Below are positions 36,457-48,692 of a DNA stretch of 64,000 nt, in pieces; positions within the stretch are counted from its first letter, which is position 1, and the number at the start of each line of letters is the position of its first letter. The stretch comes from Epicoccum nigrum. Its lineage: Eukaryota; Ascomycota; Dothideomycetes; Pleosporales; Didymellaceae. The notes beneath the pieces were generated by a model. The model was not told the DNA's origin and searched no databases. It saw only the letters and a list, made by a program, of their open reading frames with translations. Made by a program: the position numbers and the translations under genes. The stretch spans positions 4,700,498 through 4,764,497 of the forward strand of contig KZ107838.1 of assembly GCA_002116315.1 (NCBI GenBank), in the 5' to 3' direction.

Positions 36457-37751
36457 TCAGTGCTTTGGCTCAATAAGCTCAGGGATATCCTCAGGCTTCG
36501 CTTTGCCGTCCAAGATGTTGAACACCGCAGTAAACAAGGGGAAGTCTGCCTCCTTGCCCTGAGATCTGAGGAACTGGTTCACTTCGATGGCAGTACTGGT
36601 ACCCTGCAGTTTCTGGCCGTTGAGCTCTTTCTCCTCGATTGCACCGATAGATTCTCCGCGCTCAACAGCCATCTTTGCGCAGCGGAAGTTGCGGCCGCCA
36701 GAGCATGAGGTGATGACATCAGCCACACCACAGCTCTCCTCGGTGAAAGTGCTAGTGCGAGCACTCTCTCCAAAGAACGTCTTGCCAAACTTGACCATCT
36801 CAAGGATTCCTACACGCATGACGGCTGCTTTGGCATTGTCACCCCAGCCCAGACCGTCCACAAAGCCAGCAGCCAAAGCGATGATGTTCTTCAATGCTCC
36901 ACCAAGCGAAACACCAGCGACATCGTTCACCAGGTGCACGTGGAAGTATGGGCGGTGGAACAGCTTGCGGATGTTCTCGTGCGAAAGTGGAGGGTACTCG
37001 GACGGCATAGGCGTCAAGTGTGCAGATCGCTTACCGGGCTCAACCTCGGGGTTGATCAGGTTGACTTGCGATGTGTTTGGTGACCCGCTAGGTGTGGGGT
37101 GACGAGAGTCCATCGGTGGAGGGTCGTAGGCGACAGTGGTCTCGGAGTAGAGCTCTTTAGCAATCTCAGAGGCGATGTTTGCGCCTGACAAAGCACCGCA
37201 GTAGATGTTCAAGCCCTTCCCAATAGCTTCCGACATAAGCTGGATGCCTTTCTCGCTTACATCGACACCCTTTGTACAGCAGATAGCTCGCGCGTATGGC
37301 AGTACCTTGCCTGACAACTGCGAGCATGTCCTGGCAATGAACTGATGTGGAAGCACGAAGACGAGCATTGTGGAGTCCTTGCATGAATCAGCTAGGTCAG
37401 GGTTCGCGATTACGTTCGGCGGTAGCGTGATGTCTGGCAGATATTTGACGTTCTCGTGGATTTTGTTGATGAGCTGCGAGAGTTTCTCGGGCCTATCTGA
37501 GCCGTTGTAGTGGCGCGAGCTCTTCGGGATCGTGTACTCCTCCTCGAAGACCCACATCTGCACTTGCTCCTCGAATAGAGAGGGGTTGGCCTTGGTATTT
37601 TCGGCCACGAGCTTGGCCATGGTGGTGCCCCTTCCAGATGTCAGCTATGCCTACTCAAGAATTATTCACTACTGCTGTAGCGTCGAACGGACCAGTTGCC
37701 GGAGCCCACAATGGTCACCTTATGCTTGCGCTGAGCGCTGAGAGACGCCAT
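36457..37751 (-). CDS. GPD1: NAD-dependent glycerol-3-phosphate dehydrogenase
   Basis: Reduces dihydroxyacetone phosphate to glycerol-3-phosphate with NADH. It supplies glycerol for osmotic adjustment and lipid backbones. The product is 410 residues, a normal length. Exons 37751-37693 and 37630-36457 are joined so that the split NAD motif becomes VGSGNWGTT (15-23), the GxGxWG fingerprint. The donor is an unusual GTCCGT, with a CTGAC branch and AAG acceptor. Other blocks are ITLPPNVIANPDL, the substrate region GALSGANIASEIAKE, PYFHVHLVNDVAGVSLGGAL (short of the full stretch), the catalytic lysine block ALKNIIALAAGFVDGLGWGDN, and the C-terminal FPLFTAVFNIL. An insertion rich in Pro/Ser (PPMDSRHPTPSGSP) sits between the two domains. 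No obvious peroxisomal targeting signal of the yeast Gpd1 kind is seen. Confidence 0.94.
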
Positions 37752-38750
37752 TGTCTTGTATAGTCTGCCGCTTGCTTGCAGTTTGTTGGTGAAGGTGGCG
37801 GCGATTGTTGGCGCTTTATGTGTAAATATGGGGCGATGACAAGCTCCGATGTAGCTTGGTGGGGAACGCGGCGAGAAAGACAATGGCCTCAGAAGATTGA
37901 AGTACGCCAGCTTATATGTCTTTGAAATCTGTCTTGAGAAAAGCCGAGTCAGAATTGTGTCTACATCAATACAGGGGGATTTCAGCTGCCACGCACTGAT
38001 AGGGCTGTTGATTCTAGAAGCGGAAGAAATAGTCGAGCCTCGGCTGCCTGTGATGCGGTGCGGCCGACAGCTGAGAAAGTCAAGCCGGAGGATCACAATG
38101 ACAGTCGGACACGATGCTTGGAGGACGGAGCGTCGGAGATGAGATGTCGGTGGAGCTCACAGGTCAAGATATTGCGAATTGTTGAATCACAGTGATGCAG
38201 CTGGTTCAACGCGAAGATCAGAATCGTTATCGATTATGCACGCCGGAAGTCGGGGCGAGCCACATGATTAACGTTGCAGGAGCAATTGACCAATGATACG
38301 AATGCGCAGCAGCGCCAGTGACGTGGACAGCGACCCGACATCTGATGTGACAGCTCGTTCTCATACTTCATTGCGGAGACCCTGAGGAGAAACACCTAAC
38401 GCTGACCAACAAGAGAAGCTGACAATGGCGTGTTCTAGCATCATGATGAGCAGCGGATTCAGCGAATAAGGCTTAGAGATGCGAGAAGGCAAGCAACAGT
38501 CAGACGAGATGCAGAGAGAGAGAGAAAGTTTGAACAATTGAAGATTTTGATTCGGGGTATTGCAAGTCGTGTGTCCTTCATAATATCACATTAAAGCTCC
38601 TCGAGCTGGTTTTCCACCTCGTGCGCAAGATCATATCAGCCCTCTTAACACGATATCAACGCAACATCGCGCACCTATGTCCTCCTCCATTAATGATATA
38701 AACCACCCTATTGGGACCGGCCCGCTACCCACGATGAGATAATGGCCATT
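37752..38750. other. Intergenic stretch, no gene seen
   Basis: GPD1 promoter side and 3' region of the GPI-type protein gene, 1.0 kb. There is a short GA-rich run near 38512-38530. No gene was recognised. Confidence 0.5.
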
Positions 38751-39433
38751 TTACAAAGCGAGGCCGAAGATGGCGAGAAGACCACCAGCGAGGACAGGTG
38801 TGCCCATAGCGAAGTTAGCCATGGCAGCACCAGTGGAAGGAGTAGAGGTGCTGGAGCCAGTAGCAGCAGCACCGGTCTCAGAGACACTAGCAGAGGTCTT
38901 GCTGGCACCGCTAGTGGCGGAAGAAGACTCGGAGGCAGAACCATCAGAAGACTCATCGAACTTCTTTGTGCCGCACTCGGCGTCACGAGTCTGCCTGCAC
39001 TGGAACTGCTGAGCAGCGTTGCCCTCGCCGTTGGCGCCAATGGTGGCGTTGATGCAGGCATCGTACCAGAAGTAGCACATCTGGGCGGGGATGGTCTGCT
39101 CGTAAGTGGCCATCACGTCGTTGGCGATGGTGGTGCCGTTGCTGCAAGCGCACTTGTAATCGAGGGTAGACTGGAAAGCATGTTAGTGGACATGTTATCA
39201 ATGATGGCAGCAGGCAGGCTCACGGCGTCGCATTCGTTGCCGTTGCTGGCGATCTCGCCCTGGCCACCGCAGATGTCGACACAGGTGTTCTCCTGGGCAT
39301 CGCACCACGTCTGCCTCTTGTCCTCAGGAACAAGGTTGGTGGCAACCGAGCAGCAGGGGATGACGGTGCTGTTCTGGGCAGCGGCAAAGCCAGCAAGAGC
39401 CGAGACGGCGACGATGACAGATGAGTAGAGCAT
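38751..39433 (-). CDS. Small cysteine-rich GPI-anchored wall protein
   Basis: Predicted extracellular protein of 209 residues. Exons 39433-39224 and 39170-38751 are joined by a 53-nt intron (GTGAGC donor, CAG acceptor). A signal peptide occupies about 1-19 (MLYSSVIVAVSALAGFAAA). The mature N-terminal domain has about a dozen cysteines (IPCCSV, WCDAQENTCVDICGG, NECDA, YKCACSNG, MCYFWYDACI, FQCRQTRDAECGT), a pattern seen in a fungal family often annotated as a DUF of GPI-anchored proteins. A Ser/Thr/Ala-rich stalk (SSDGSASESSSATSGASK) suggests O-mannosylation. The C-terminus ends in a hydrophobic tail (VLAGGLLAIFGLAL) after a small-residue stretch, which fits a GPI-attachment signal. It is not secreted-effector small and probably sits in the cell wall. 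Exact function unknown. Confidence 0.85.
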
Positions 39434-42140
39434 GGTGAATTGCTGTATGGCGCAAAGAGTATCAATGCCTGCGAGAGAGAGCAGAGTCAGCGGGAGATCA
39501 ACAGTGATCAGCGGTGGAGCGCAGCTGCGTGGTGGTGGTGGAGAGGTGGCTGGCAGCGCCGTGGGTGGAGCAGCTGCGCGTCCCAGACAAGCAATTGCGG
39601 AGAAGGGAACTAGTAACTCATGGTACTTACTGTGATGCGTGCTGTTTCTTGGGTTGAGAAGGGCGAATGCTGGAGCGGGTGTCCCGGGCGAGCGAGGCAG
39701 TCTTAAATGATACGCGGCACAGACTGCAATGGCACTAATCTGCACTAGTCACTGGAGGTAGCTTCCGAAGCAGGCGAACAGGCCTGTGTTGATGAAAGAT
39801 ACGCTCGGACGTGACTGCCAGGCCCATCACGCGCAGGGAAATGAGTGAATTGTGTCCCACGGCTAATCTTCCGCTGCTGGCTGGCTGGCGGTGACGGTGA
39901 CGCTCGCTCTCATCAAGCTGGCGCGCTGCCTTGAGGCCTTGGACAGCCTCTCTCTTGCAGCAGCCGTTTCAGAGGAATGGCCATCGCGTCCGTGCCGCAT
40001 TGCCGCAAGTCGCAGTTGCACGCTAAGGGAGTACGGTTGGCTATGCATTCCACCAATCCACGCGCCAAGTGCCGCACACCACAGACAAAGTGCGCGCAGG
40101 AAGGGCTATCTGCAATGACGGGAGGCTATTGCTTGGCCTGGGGCAATATGCGTTCAGACCGACAGCCGTGTCGTTGTGGCCGTGCCTAACAATCATTTCC
40201 ATGGAAACCCCAACTACCTCCGAAAAAGTAGGTGCTGACAGTCCAAGCGTGCCAGAGTTCGGCAGGCATCTTGCAACGGGCCGGGCTCCACATCGCAGCC
40301 ACAGAACTGCATCATCGAAGGCGTCCCAGCGTTGCCAGCCTTGCTTGAGACTTCGTATTGCTGTTTGGTGTCGCACCGTCTCAGAGAACATCCCTTGTGA
40401 GCTGCGTTGTGCGCCGTCGCTGGTGCATTGGCTTTCATAAACACACCAGACATGGTCCCCCGCCAGTCCGACGCGTCGCTAAACAACAAAGCGTCAACAC
40501 TTCCTGGTTTTTCCAGCGCGGTTCCCCGATCCGGACAAGACCTTGCATGAGGCGCCCCGTCCACAACCTCGGGCCGTCAGACAGAGACGCTTTGGTATCG
40601 CGCGAACTCAACACCAAGGGTGGAGCTTTCCATCTTGACAAATTGACTATCAATGGCGCGCACATCCCGGACGCACTCGCTGTTAGAAGCCTTACTACAC
40701 AACCTCTGAGAGTCGTACTGCTTCTCGGAAATTGCGCATCAACATCATGGCGAGGATGCGCACGCCCGCATATACCAAGCGTCTGCTGGTGGCTGGTCTT
40801 GGTATTCTCCACAGAAATCTATAGTTTTGAGATCATCTTCTGCCGCACTTTTCCTGCGAGGTTGGGTTGACCGTTTAGTGAGACTGCCGGCCACAAGTCG
40901 ATGCTTTCGATCGTCATGAGCACTGATAGTAAAGCTGGTATTGCCTGATCTGATCACAGCTGCTAGGTATACGCTAATGTTTACCACACGATTCAGCCAC
41001 AATTCCTTACTTTGCAGCAGCTCTGCCACTACCCCTCACTTCTCGCCTATTCAGTTTGTCGGCTTCGCATGCTATGTTCTGCTGTGCACCTGCCGGGAGG
41101 ATCAGTATGCTGGCCTATGGCGTTTATGGATCGACTATCGTATCCGGCCATAAGACTCGTCAACCAGCCACCTTGATTTGCTAGCCCCAAGTCCACCAGT
41201 TTACCTTCATTGAGAGTATTTTCTCGTAGCGTCGTCAGCAGATTACGCGGATCGTGATGACCGTTAACATGACTTCCGTTGCAGGGACACGACGCAGGTG
41301 ACGACTACAAACGGGATGCCGCTGCCTCCAGTCGCTGACGCTTCTGTCATCAACTCAACAATCAACCCGTACCACAAGTGGTTGCTGAAGGTAGATGATA
41401 GTACCTCGTGCTCCTCGTTGACAGGAAACGTTTCGACACCAAGCGTGGCGAGCCTATCAATGCATCCGCAAATTGTCGGCAAACACAGTACTTCTTAATG
41501 TACGACAGTCGGACTTACACAGTACCATCAGCAGTCGGGGTATTCGCCGATTGGCTCTGTTCTACAATTCTTCGCGTGCCTTGTGGCGCATAGGGAAATG
41601 ACTACAGGTGGCTTGTATAGATGTCCCGAGAGTGTTCAATGTTAACTGCTTAGCATTTGTTTGCTCTCTCTGTTCAGCAACAAACTCGGTTGCCTGCTAG
41701 GACGCGACTCAGACGCAAATTGGTGTCCATTTCACACTAGATGGCAGCAACCGTGATGCAACCAATCATCACTAAGTATAGAAATCAAGTAAGTTACACA
41801 GTAGCAGGAGCCTCCCCGCATTTTGATCATTGGCCCTGCATTCGCCACATCCATTCAATGCCTACCAGGAACTATCATCAGTGATTTCGCATCAGACTAT
41901 CCTAGCATCCACGCTGGTAATTGCTTTCAGACCATGCTGAAAACCCAAGAACGCTGTTTACGATGCCAGACCTCCATACATCACTCAAATTTAGGTGCTG
42001 AATGATGTCACGACTTAATCGCGGCCTCGGAACTTCATTCCAACAGCCACACGAGGTCTAACACGCCTTTCCCTCAATTATAAACCTACCACAAGGCTCT
42101 GCTCACAGAGAGTTCGCTGGATATCATCCCTTCCGGTGTC
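39434..42140. other. Long intergenic region, no gene seen
   Basis: About 2.7 kb of divergent interval between the GPI-protein start and the NRPS-like start. Short frames, such as 40358-40870, match nothing I recognise. A TATAAA box at 42079-42084 lies 57-62 bp before the NRPS-like ATG. Confidence 0.5.
42079..42084 (+). promoter_or_regulatory. TATA box of NRPS-like gene
   Basis: A TATAAA hexamer lies 57 bp upstream of the predicted ATG at 42141, at a distance usual for fungal core promoters. Confidence 0.5.
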
Positions 42141-45100
42141 ATGCGTCCTAACTACTTTGTCTGTACCCTGGGCCAAGCCGCCACTTTTAGAGATCAGCCC
42201 AATCCGTGCACGACAATCCCGCAATTTCTAAGCTGGCAAGCAAAACACCACCCGTACCTTCCGGCCGTTGGATTTCCAATACCTAAGACTCAGCAGGATG
42301 TATGGGACTACAAAGTTCACACTTTCGCGGACGTTGATCAAGGGGTTACTGTGTTCGCAGAAAGGTTACTACAGAGTTTGGGCAGGGCCCCAGAAGGACC
42401 TGAGACAGTGGCGCTTCTATGCCACAGCTCCCCTGAATTTCTCTTTACATGGTTGGCTTTGATGAAGTTGGGGTACTCAGTGCTGCTTATTGCACCCCAG
42501 TGTCAACCTGCTGCTATCCTGCACCTTTACAAATCCTGTGAAGCAACCACGTTCTTCTACGATACTGCACACGCAGAGCGTGCAGAGCAAACTTCTACCC
42601 TGGCAAGAAAGCAGAATGAGACTGGTTTCAACTCACAGGTATTACCTCTGCGTGAGGGAGAGGATGTAAACCAGGTTGTGCGCGAAGCAGTACAATCGAA
42701 CTTTGAGACACCCTTGTTAGATGAGACTGCCGTTGCCTATCTTCACCATACCTCTGGTACTTCATCTGGTTTGCCAAAGCCAATTCCACAATCACATCGA
42801 GCAGGACTGGGCGTACTTCCTTATCTCCCCACCATTCCCATAAAGGCGACCTTCACCACGACACCCCTTTACCACGGAGGAATCGCAGATCTCTTCCGAG
42901 CATGGACCAGCGATGCACTGATTTGGCTCTTCCCGGGGAAGGATGTTCCCATCACAGCTCGGAACATTTGCAACAGTCTGACAGCAGCAGCTTCTTACGC
43001 AGCCACTGAAGGACTGCCGGCAGTCAAGTACTTCTCATCTGTACCATACGTGCTACAAATGATGGATTCCGACGAGAAAGGTCTGAGTATGTTGCAAAAC
43101 ATGGATATTGTTGGTGTTGGAGGCGCTGCGTTGCCGGCGGAAGTTGGTGATAGGCTCGCAAATAATGGAGTGAACCTCATCTCAAGGTTCGGAAGCGCTG
43201 AATGCGGCTTCGTCATGTCATCATTCCGTGACTTCTCGTCAGACAGTGACTGGCAGTATCTGCGGAACTACAACCCGGCGAATCTGCTGACCTTTGAGCC
43301 TCGCGAGAACAACTTGGCTGAGCTTGTGATAAAGCCCGGTTGGCCACATATGGTATGGAGTGTCAGTATCCATATCAACACATTAGCTGACATGTGACAG
43401 GCAAAACAAAATCGCTCAGATAGATCTTTCGCAACTGCAGATTTGTTCGCTCCACACCCCACGATTCCGGATGCATGGATGTACAACTCGCGTGCTGATT
43501 CTCAGCTGACCCTTATAACGGGAAAGAAGTTCGATCCCGCGCCCCTCGAGGATGCGATTACAACATCTCCTTTACTTGATGACGTGATGATATTCGGCAC
43601 GAACCGACCTTTCCCTGGAGCGCTGTTGCTTCGATCCCAGGGCGCCAGCCACATGACTGATCAGGAGCTGCTTGCTGCAATCGAGCCTGCGATCGAGAAG
43701 CTCAATCGTGACAGTCAGGACCATGCCAGAATACCACACGATATGCTGGTGCCCCTGCCGCATCAAGAGCCACTCGAAAAAAGTAGCAAGGGGACTCTGA
43801 TTCGCAGAATCGCGGAAGCGAGATTCGAAGACATCATCAATCGAGCTTACGAGGACCAAGACTCCAACCAATCCGTGGACGTGTCCGACGAGGAACTCCC
43901 GCAGTACCTCAAACTGCTGATACAGAGTATCACATCGCAGTCTGCAGACTTGACGGATGATATGGACCTGTTCTCATACGGTGTTGATTCTATCGCTTGC
44001 ATGCAACTCCGGTCACGACTCAGAGGATTGATAGCCAACTGCAATGAACCTTTGCCAATGAGTGTAATCGAGGACTGTGGATCAATCGAGCGTTTGACTG
44101 ATTATGTTATGCGTAGAAGACATGGCGAGTCGGGCGTTATTGAGGAGGATGAAGAGCAATTGATGAAAGATCTGGTGCAGAAATACGGCATCTTCGATGG
44201 ACATCCGAGCCCTTCTGCTATGAACGATTGGTCTGAAGGTGACGAGAAGGGCGATGTGTTCGTTCTGACTGGTGCCACTGGTGCACTGGGAGCGCATATT
44301 CTGAATCTACTGCGAAGCAACAATTCAGTGGAAAGAATTTATTGCCTTGTGAGAGGTGCGGATGAGCATGCAGCAGGAGAGCGAGTGAGTAAAGCTCTTG
44401 AGCAGAGAGGGTTGACAGGCCTCCCCTCGTCTGACCGAGCGGACGGTAAGATCAAGGTCCTCGCAGCGCAGTTGAGCGAGGAAAATCTTGGGCTGAGCAC
44501 CGAGCTCTATGACCAGCTGGCTAAAGAAGCGACCTGTATCATCCATGTAGCATGGACGGTCAATTTCCGTTTGAAGCTCCGAAGCTTCGTCAAGGACAAC
44601 ATCGCAGGTGTCAGAAACCTCCTTGACCTCGCTTTGAGCGCAAAGCGTGCTAGTCCTCCGCGCTTCGCATATTGTTCGTCCACGGCCGCTGTAATGAACG
44701 CCGAACTGGATCAGTCTGGCTGCTGGCCCGAGACACTTATTCACGACCCCTCTTCAGCGTCTTCACTTGGCTACTCGAGATCGAAATGGGTTGCGGAGCA
44801 CATCTGCGCTGAAGCAGACGTTCGGACGAGTCTACGCGGTCGGATCTCCATCGTCCGTGTCGGCCAGCTTGCCGGTGACTCGAAGACGGGCGTGTGGAAC
44901 ACCAAGGAGGCATGGCCAATGATGTTGAGCACTGCGGACCTTATTGACTGCCTGCCCGATCTGGGCGACGAGGCTTTGGACTGGTTACCCGTGGACGTAG
45001 CAGCTCAGGCATTCCTTGAGTCGACGCAGCGTGAGAACTGCGGTCAGGAGAGCACACCTGTCTACCACATCCTTAACCCACACCGTCAACCGACTTGGCA

Positions 45101-45383
45101 TGACATGCTTATTTGGTTGGGAAAGAAGGCGGATTTCGAAATTGTCTCACCCCCGGTTTGGTTGCAGCGATTGGAGGAAAGCGACAGCGAGCATTCAGCA
45201 AAGAAACTCTTGGGCCTTTGGAAGGAAGCCTATGGGGGCGCCGTCCCTGAGTCATCGGCACAGAAGCCGCATTTTGCTACAGAGCAGAGTAAGAAGCATA
45301 TGCCGGTGTTGAAGAACGTGCAGCCGCTTGATGAGGCATACATGCAGAGGGTGTGGGACTGGGTTCAAGCGAACGTCCGCTGA
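42141..45383 (+). CDS. NRPS-like carboxylic acid reductase (A-T-R)
   Basis: Single-module enzyme of 1,064 residues with adenylation, thiolation and reductase domains. It should activate a carboxylic acid as acyl-AMP, load it on the carrier and release it reductively as an aldehyde or alcohol. Exons 42141-43352 and 43401-45383 are joined through a 48-nt intron (GTATGG donor, CAG acceptor). The A domain has the ATP-binding loop HHTSGTSSGLPKP, and the later core motif reads ADSQLTLITGKKFDPAPLE. The carrier serine is Ser601 in FSYGVDSIACMQL. The R domain has the NADPH motif TGATGALGAH from about 694 and a YxxxK pair at Tyr862/Lys866 (YSRSKW). No condensation domain is present. The substrate (aryl, aminoadipate-like or fatty acid) cannot be told from the sequence by eye. 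Confidence 0.9.
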
Positions 45384-46883
45384 GTCAGATGTACATATCG
45401 CTTCCAGTAACGCTCACCGATTGTTCAAGGGCCGGTATCTTGCATATGATCTATGGACAATCAGTGAGCCGACAGAAGGCGAAAGACATTTAGTGTATTC
45501 AAGGCTACCAATCTTCAACAGCGACGTTGCGAAATGATCTTGTTCCCAAACGTGCTTACACTGTGGGCACACAACTTCATCTTCAGCCGCATGTACAATT
45601 GTGACTCGCTAACCTACCATGGACGTGTTGCATGGGTTACACGAGGCTGAAATGACTGGCTGAGCATGGACTGCAAGAGGCAGCTTAATGCGAACAAATG
45701 ACCATGCATTTCGAGGAGGTTGTGATAAGCACTCTATTGAACAGTCATCACCAAACCTTGTCCCGATGCCAGGCAGCAGCCATCTGACCGCCGGTGAGAG
45801 ATCTGAGGCGATCTGACGCAATGACACGTTGAAACGATTTAACGGATGTACAATGTCGTAGAGTTGTCGGCGGTCGGACGACCTATGCTTCCCGCTCCGT
45901 CGTTCTTCACGAAGCGAAACCGGGTCGAAGCGCCAGTCGAAGCCACAAATGTAATTGGACCAATCTCCACGCGATCACTACGAGGTATGCATTGACAACG
46001 GATCCTCAGGCAACCACGTTTGTCGTGTAGCAGCGGACGAAATCTTACACGCTTCCTCAAAACTGTGTCGGTGACCCTTTTCGCGGACCAAAGATGCGCG
46101 CTGCTGGGCGCAGGAGTCTTGGTGGAACAATTTGCCCATCAAGACAGGTCAAGCCTTCTGGAGCTTGGCTTTCACGCTTTGCACGTCTTAACAGGTGCCC
46201 ACTTTTCCGAGAGATCCACAGACAGGACCATGAAGGATGGAGATCGATTTGCACGCTTGCGGAGGAGTCTAGAAACTTCATCATCGGAGCGCAAGGACTC
46301 CGTGACGGTCTTGGCTCCCGCTCAACATCAAAATCTTGACGACTCCTATCCATGACGCGAAACTCTGCTCGCTTAATTTGGGAGCTGCTTCCAGTTGACG
46401 GGTTAATGGCAACACAGCGACATGCGGGTGTGTGACTGAAACAAGTATTTGCTGCAGTGCTCACTCGAAGATTGACGAGGTGACTGCATGTCACAGGGCG
46501 CCGCAGACCATAGGACGAATATTGGACCGATCCTACGATACGAAACTGGGTAAGCGCAATCTCAGCCCTTTACTGCACGGTGAGTCGGTCCTCTCGTTTT
46601 GCGCCCCGGCGCAAACAAAGGACTAGCTCCCGCAAGCGTCGCCCTGGCCGTACCAAAAGGTGGACAAAACATCATGCTGAGGCTGCTTGACCATAACGTT
46701 ATCTCCGCCCTTGTGAATCATGGCGCTCTTCCCAAAATTTACTTATAGTCACTCCTTCCCCAGGCTGTAAATATTCTACTCACGCCAATTCGCCGCGCCT
46801 CAAACATCACCACTGCCTCTGGACCCTTACTTCACGCGTACCCCTGCATTCCTCAACCGACCTGGTAACAGCCTTCAGACCAG
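45384..46883. other. Intergenic stretch, no gene seen
   Basis: Tandem 1.5-kb interval between the NRPS-like reductase and the MFS gene. Overlapping open frames around 46020-46494 on both strands look fortuitous. Contains the MFS promoter. Confidence 0.5.
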
Positions 46884-48692
46884 ATGAGTGAAACAAACAA
46901 CCAAACACTACGGCCTGTCAGCATGGCGGATTCTGAAAAGACCGCTGCGCGCAGCGTAGGTGATGTCGAAAAGAAAGAGATGGGTGTTGGCGAGAGCAGG
47001 CTGCCTTCCGCTGCCCCATCGGTGCACGAGCAGCCTACAGGCGAGAAAGAGCCTCAAGTCAACGAGAAGCGCAACTCGAAGGCGAGCAACAGCGACGATG
47101 AAGACGACTTCGAATACCCCACCAAGTGGAAGCTCACAATTATCACGATAGCATTGTGTCTTTCAGTCTTCTGCATGGCCCTGGTAAGTGTGGTTTGAAC
47201 AGGGTAACAAAATCAAGAGGCTGACTGGTAACAGGACAACACCATCATCGCAACTGCCATCCCCAAAATCACAGATCAATTCAAGGCGCTCAACGATGTG
47301 GGTTGGTATGGTTCGGCTTACCTCCTGACAACCTGTGCAACCCAACTTCTCTACGGAAAGTTTTACACCTACTACTCCATCAAATGGGTCTACATCATCG
47401 CCCTCTTCATCTTCGAAGTTGGTTCCCTGATCTGCGGCGTTGCGCCCAACTCGACCACTTTGATCATCGGCCGCGCTATCGCCGGCGTAGGAGCCGCTGG
47501 CATCTTCAGCGGAGCCATTCTCATCATCGCCAGCACCGTACCTCTTCGCCAGCGCCCTGCCTACATGGGTTTGATCGGTGGCATGTACGGCATCGCGTCT
47601 GTTGCCGGACCTTTGATGGGCGGAGCGTTCACCGATCATCTCACATGGCGCTGGTGCTTCTACATCAACCTTCCCCTCGGCGCCGTCACCGCCGCGTTCA
47701 TCATCCCCTTCTTCACCATCCAGCGCCGCGGCGCAAAGAGCGAGGCTACCCTCATGCAGCAGATCAAGAAATTCGACCTCGAGGGCACCGCGCTCTTCTT
47801 GCCTGCCATCATTTGCCTGCTGCTTGCTTTGCAGTGGGGTGGAAGCAAGTACGCGTGGGGCAACGGCCGCATCATCGCTCTTCTCGTTATCTTCGTTCTT
47901 CTGATCTGCGGCTTCATTGCTGTGCAGTGGTGGAAGCAGGAGGATGCCACCGTGCCTCCTCGCGTCTTCCTCAACCGCAACGTCTGGGGATCGGCCTTGT
48001 TCGGCGCCATGCTTGGTGCTTCCTTCTTCGTCATGGTCTACTACCTCCCCATTTGGTTCCAAGCCGTCAAGGGCGCATCCGCAACCAAGTCCGGCATCAT
48101 GAACCTCCCCGCCATCCTCGGCCTCGTCGTATTCTCCATGCTGGCCGGCGGTCTCGTCACCTACTTCGGCTATTACACACCCTTCATGCTTCTCTCCTCA
48201 GTCCTCATGGCTATCGGCGCCGGCCTGCTCACCACCTTCGAAACCGATACCAACTCCGCGAAGTGGATCGGGTACCAGCTCATCTTCGGCGCTGGCGTAG
48301 GTTTCGGCATGCAGCAAATCCTTGTCGCGGTGCAAACCGTCCTCCCCGCAGAAGACATCCCCATCGGCACTGCCACCATGATGTTTAGCCAGACTCTCGG
48401 CGGCGCTCTCTTTATCTCCGTCGGCCAGAACGTCTTCACCAACCAGCTCATCAAGAACCTGCACGCCGTCGTCCCCGACCTCGACTCGTCCTTTGTGCTC
48501 AGCGTCGGCGCGACCGAGCTGAAAAACCAGATCGAGGAGCGATTCTTGCCGGGCGTGTTGGCGGCATACAACTTGAGTCTGACGCAGACATTCTATGTCA
48601 GTGTAGCGGCGGGCGCAGTGAGCATCGTGGGCGCGGCATTCGTAGAGTGGAAGAGCATGAAGGGAAAGAACATTGAGATGGCTATGGCATAA
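46884..48692 (+). CDS. MFS multidrug/metabolite exporter, DHA2-type
   Basis: Proton-coupled exporter of 585 residues in the 14-helix DHA2 drug:H+ antiporter family. Exons 46884-47183 and 47235-48692 are joined across a GTAAGT...CAG intron, which restores CMALDNTIIATAIPKI, the family's conserved stretch after helix 1. A charged cytosolic N-terminus of about 80 residues (rich in Glu, Lys and Ser) precedes helix 1. The loop between helices 2 and 3 has LLYGKFYTYYSIKW, a motif A-like position. Motif C-like GLIGGMYGIASVAGPLMGG and WRWCFYINLPLG follow. The C-terminal half has GFGMQQILVAVQ and SQTLGGALF. Downstream of an NRPS-like gene by 1.5 kb, it could export that product, but generic DHA2 pumps are common and the link is only suggestive. 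Confidence 0.93.

Noticed and set aside
40358..40870. 170-codon open frame on the plus strand
   Set aside because: It matches no family I recognise, and open frames on both strands overlap it, as expected by chance in GC-balanced DNA.
42141..45383. NRPS-like gene as the MysE of the mycosporine set
   Set aside because: It lies about 18 kb away and ends in a reductase rather than a thioesterase domain. Its role in the mycosporine pathway is not supported.
46020..46494. Overlapping plus and minus frames in front of the MFS gene
   Set aside because: Both strands are open over the same bases with no recognisable motif, so these are probably fortuitous.
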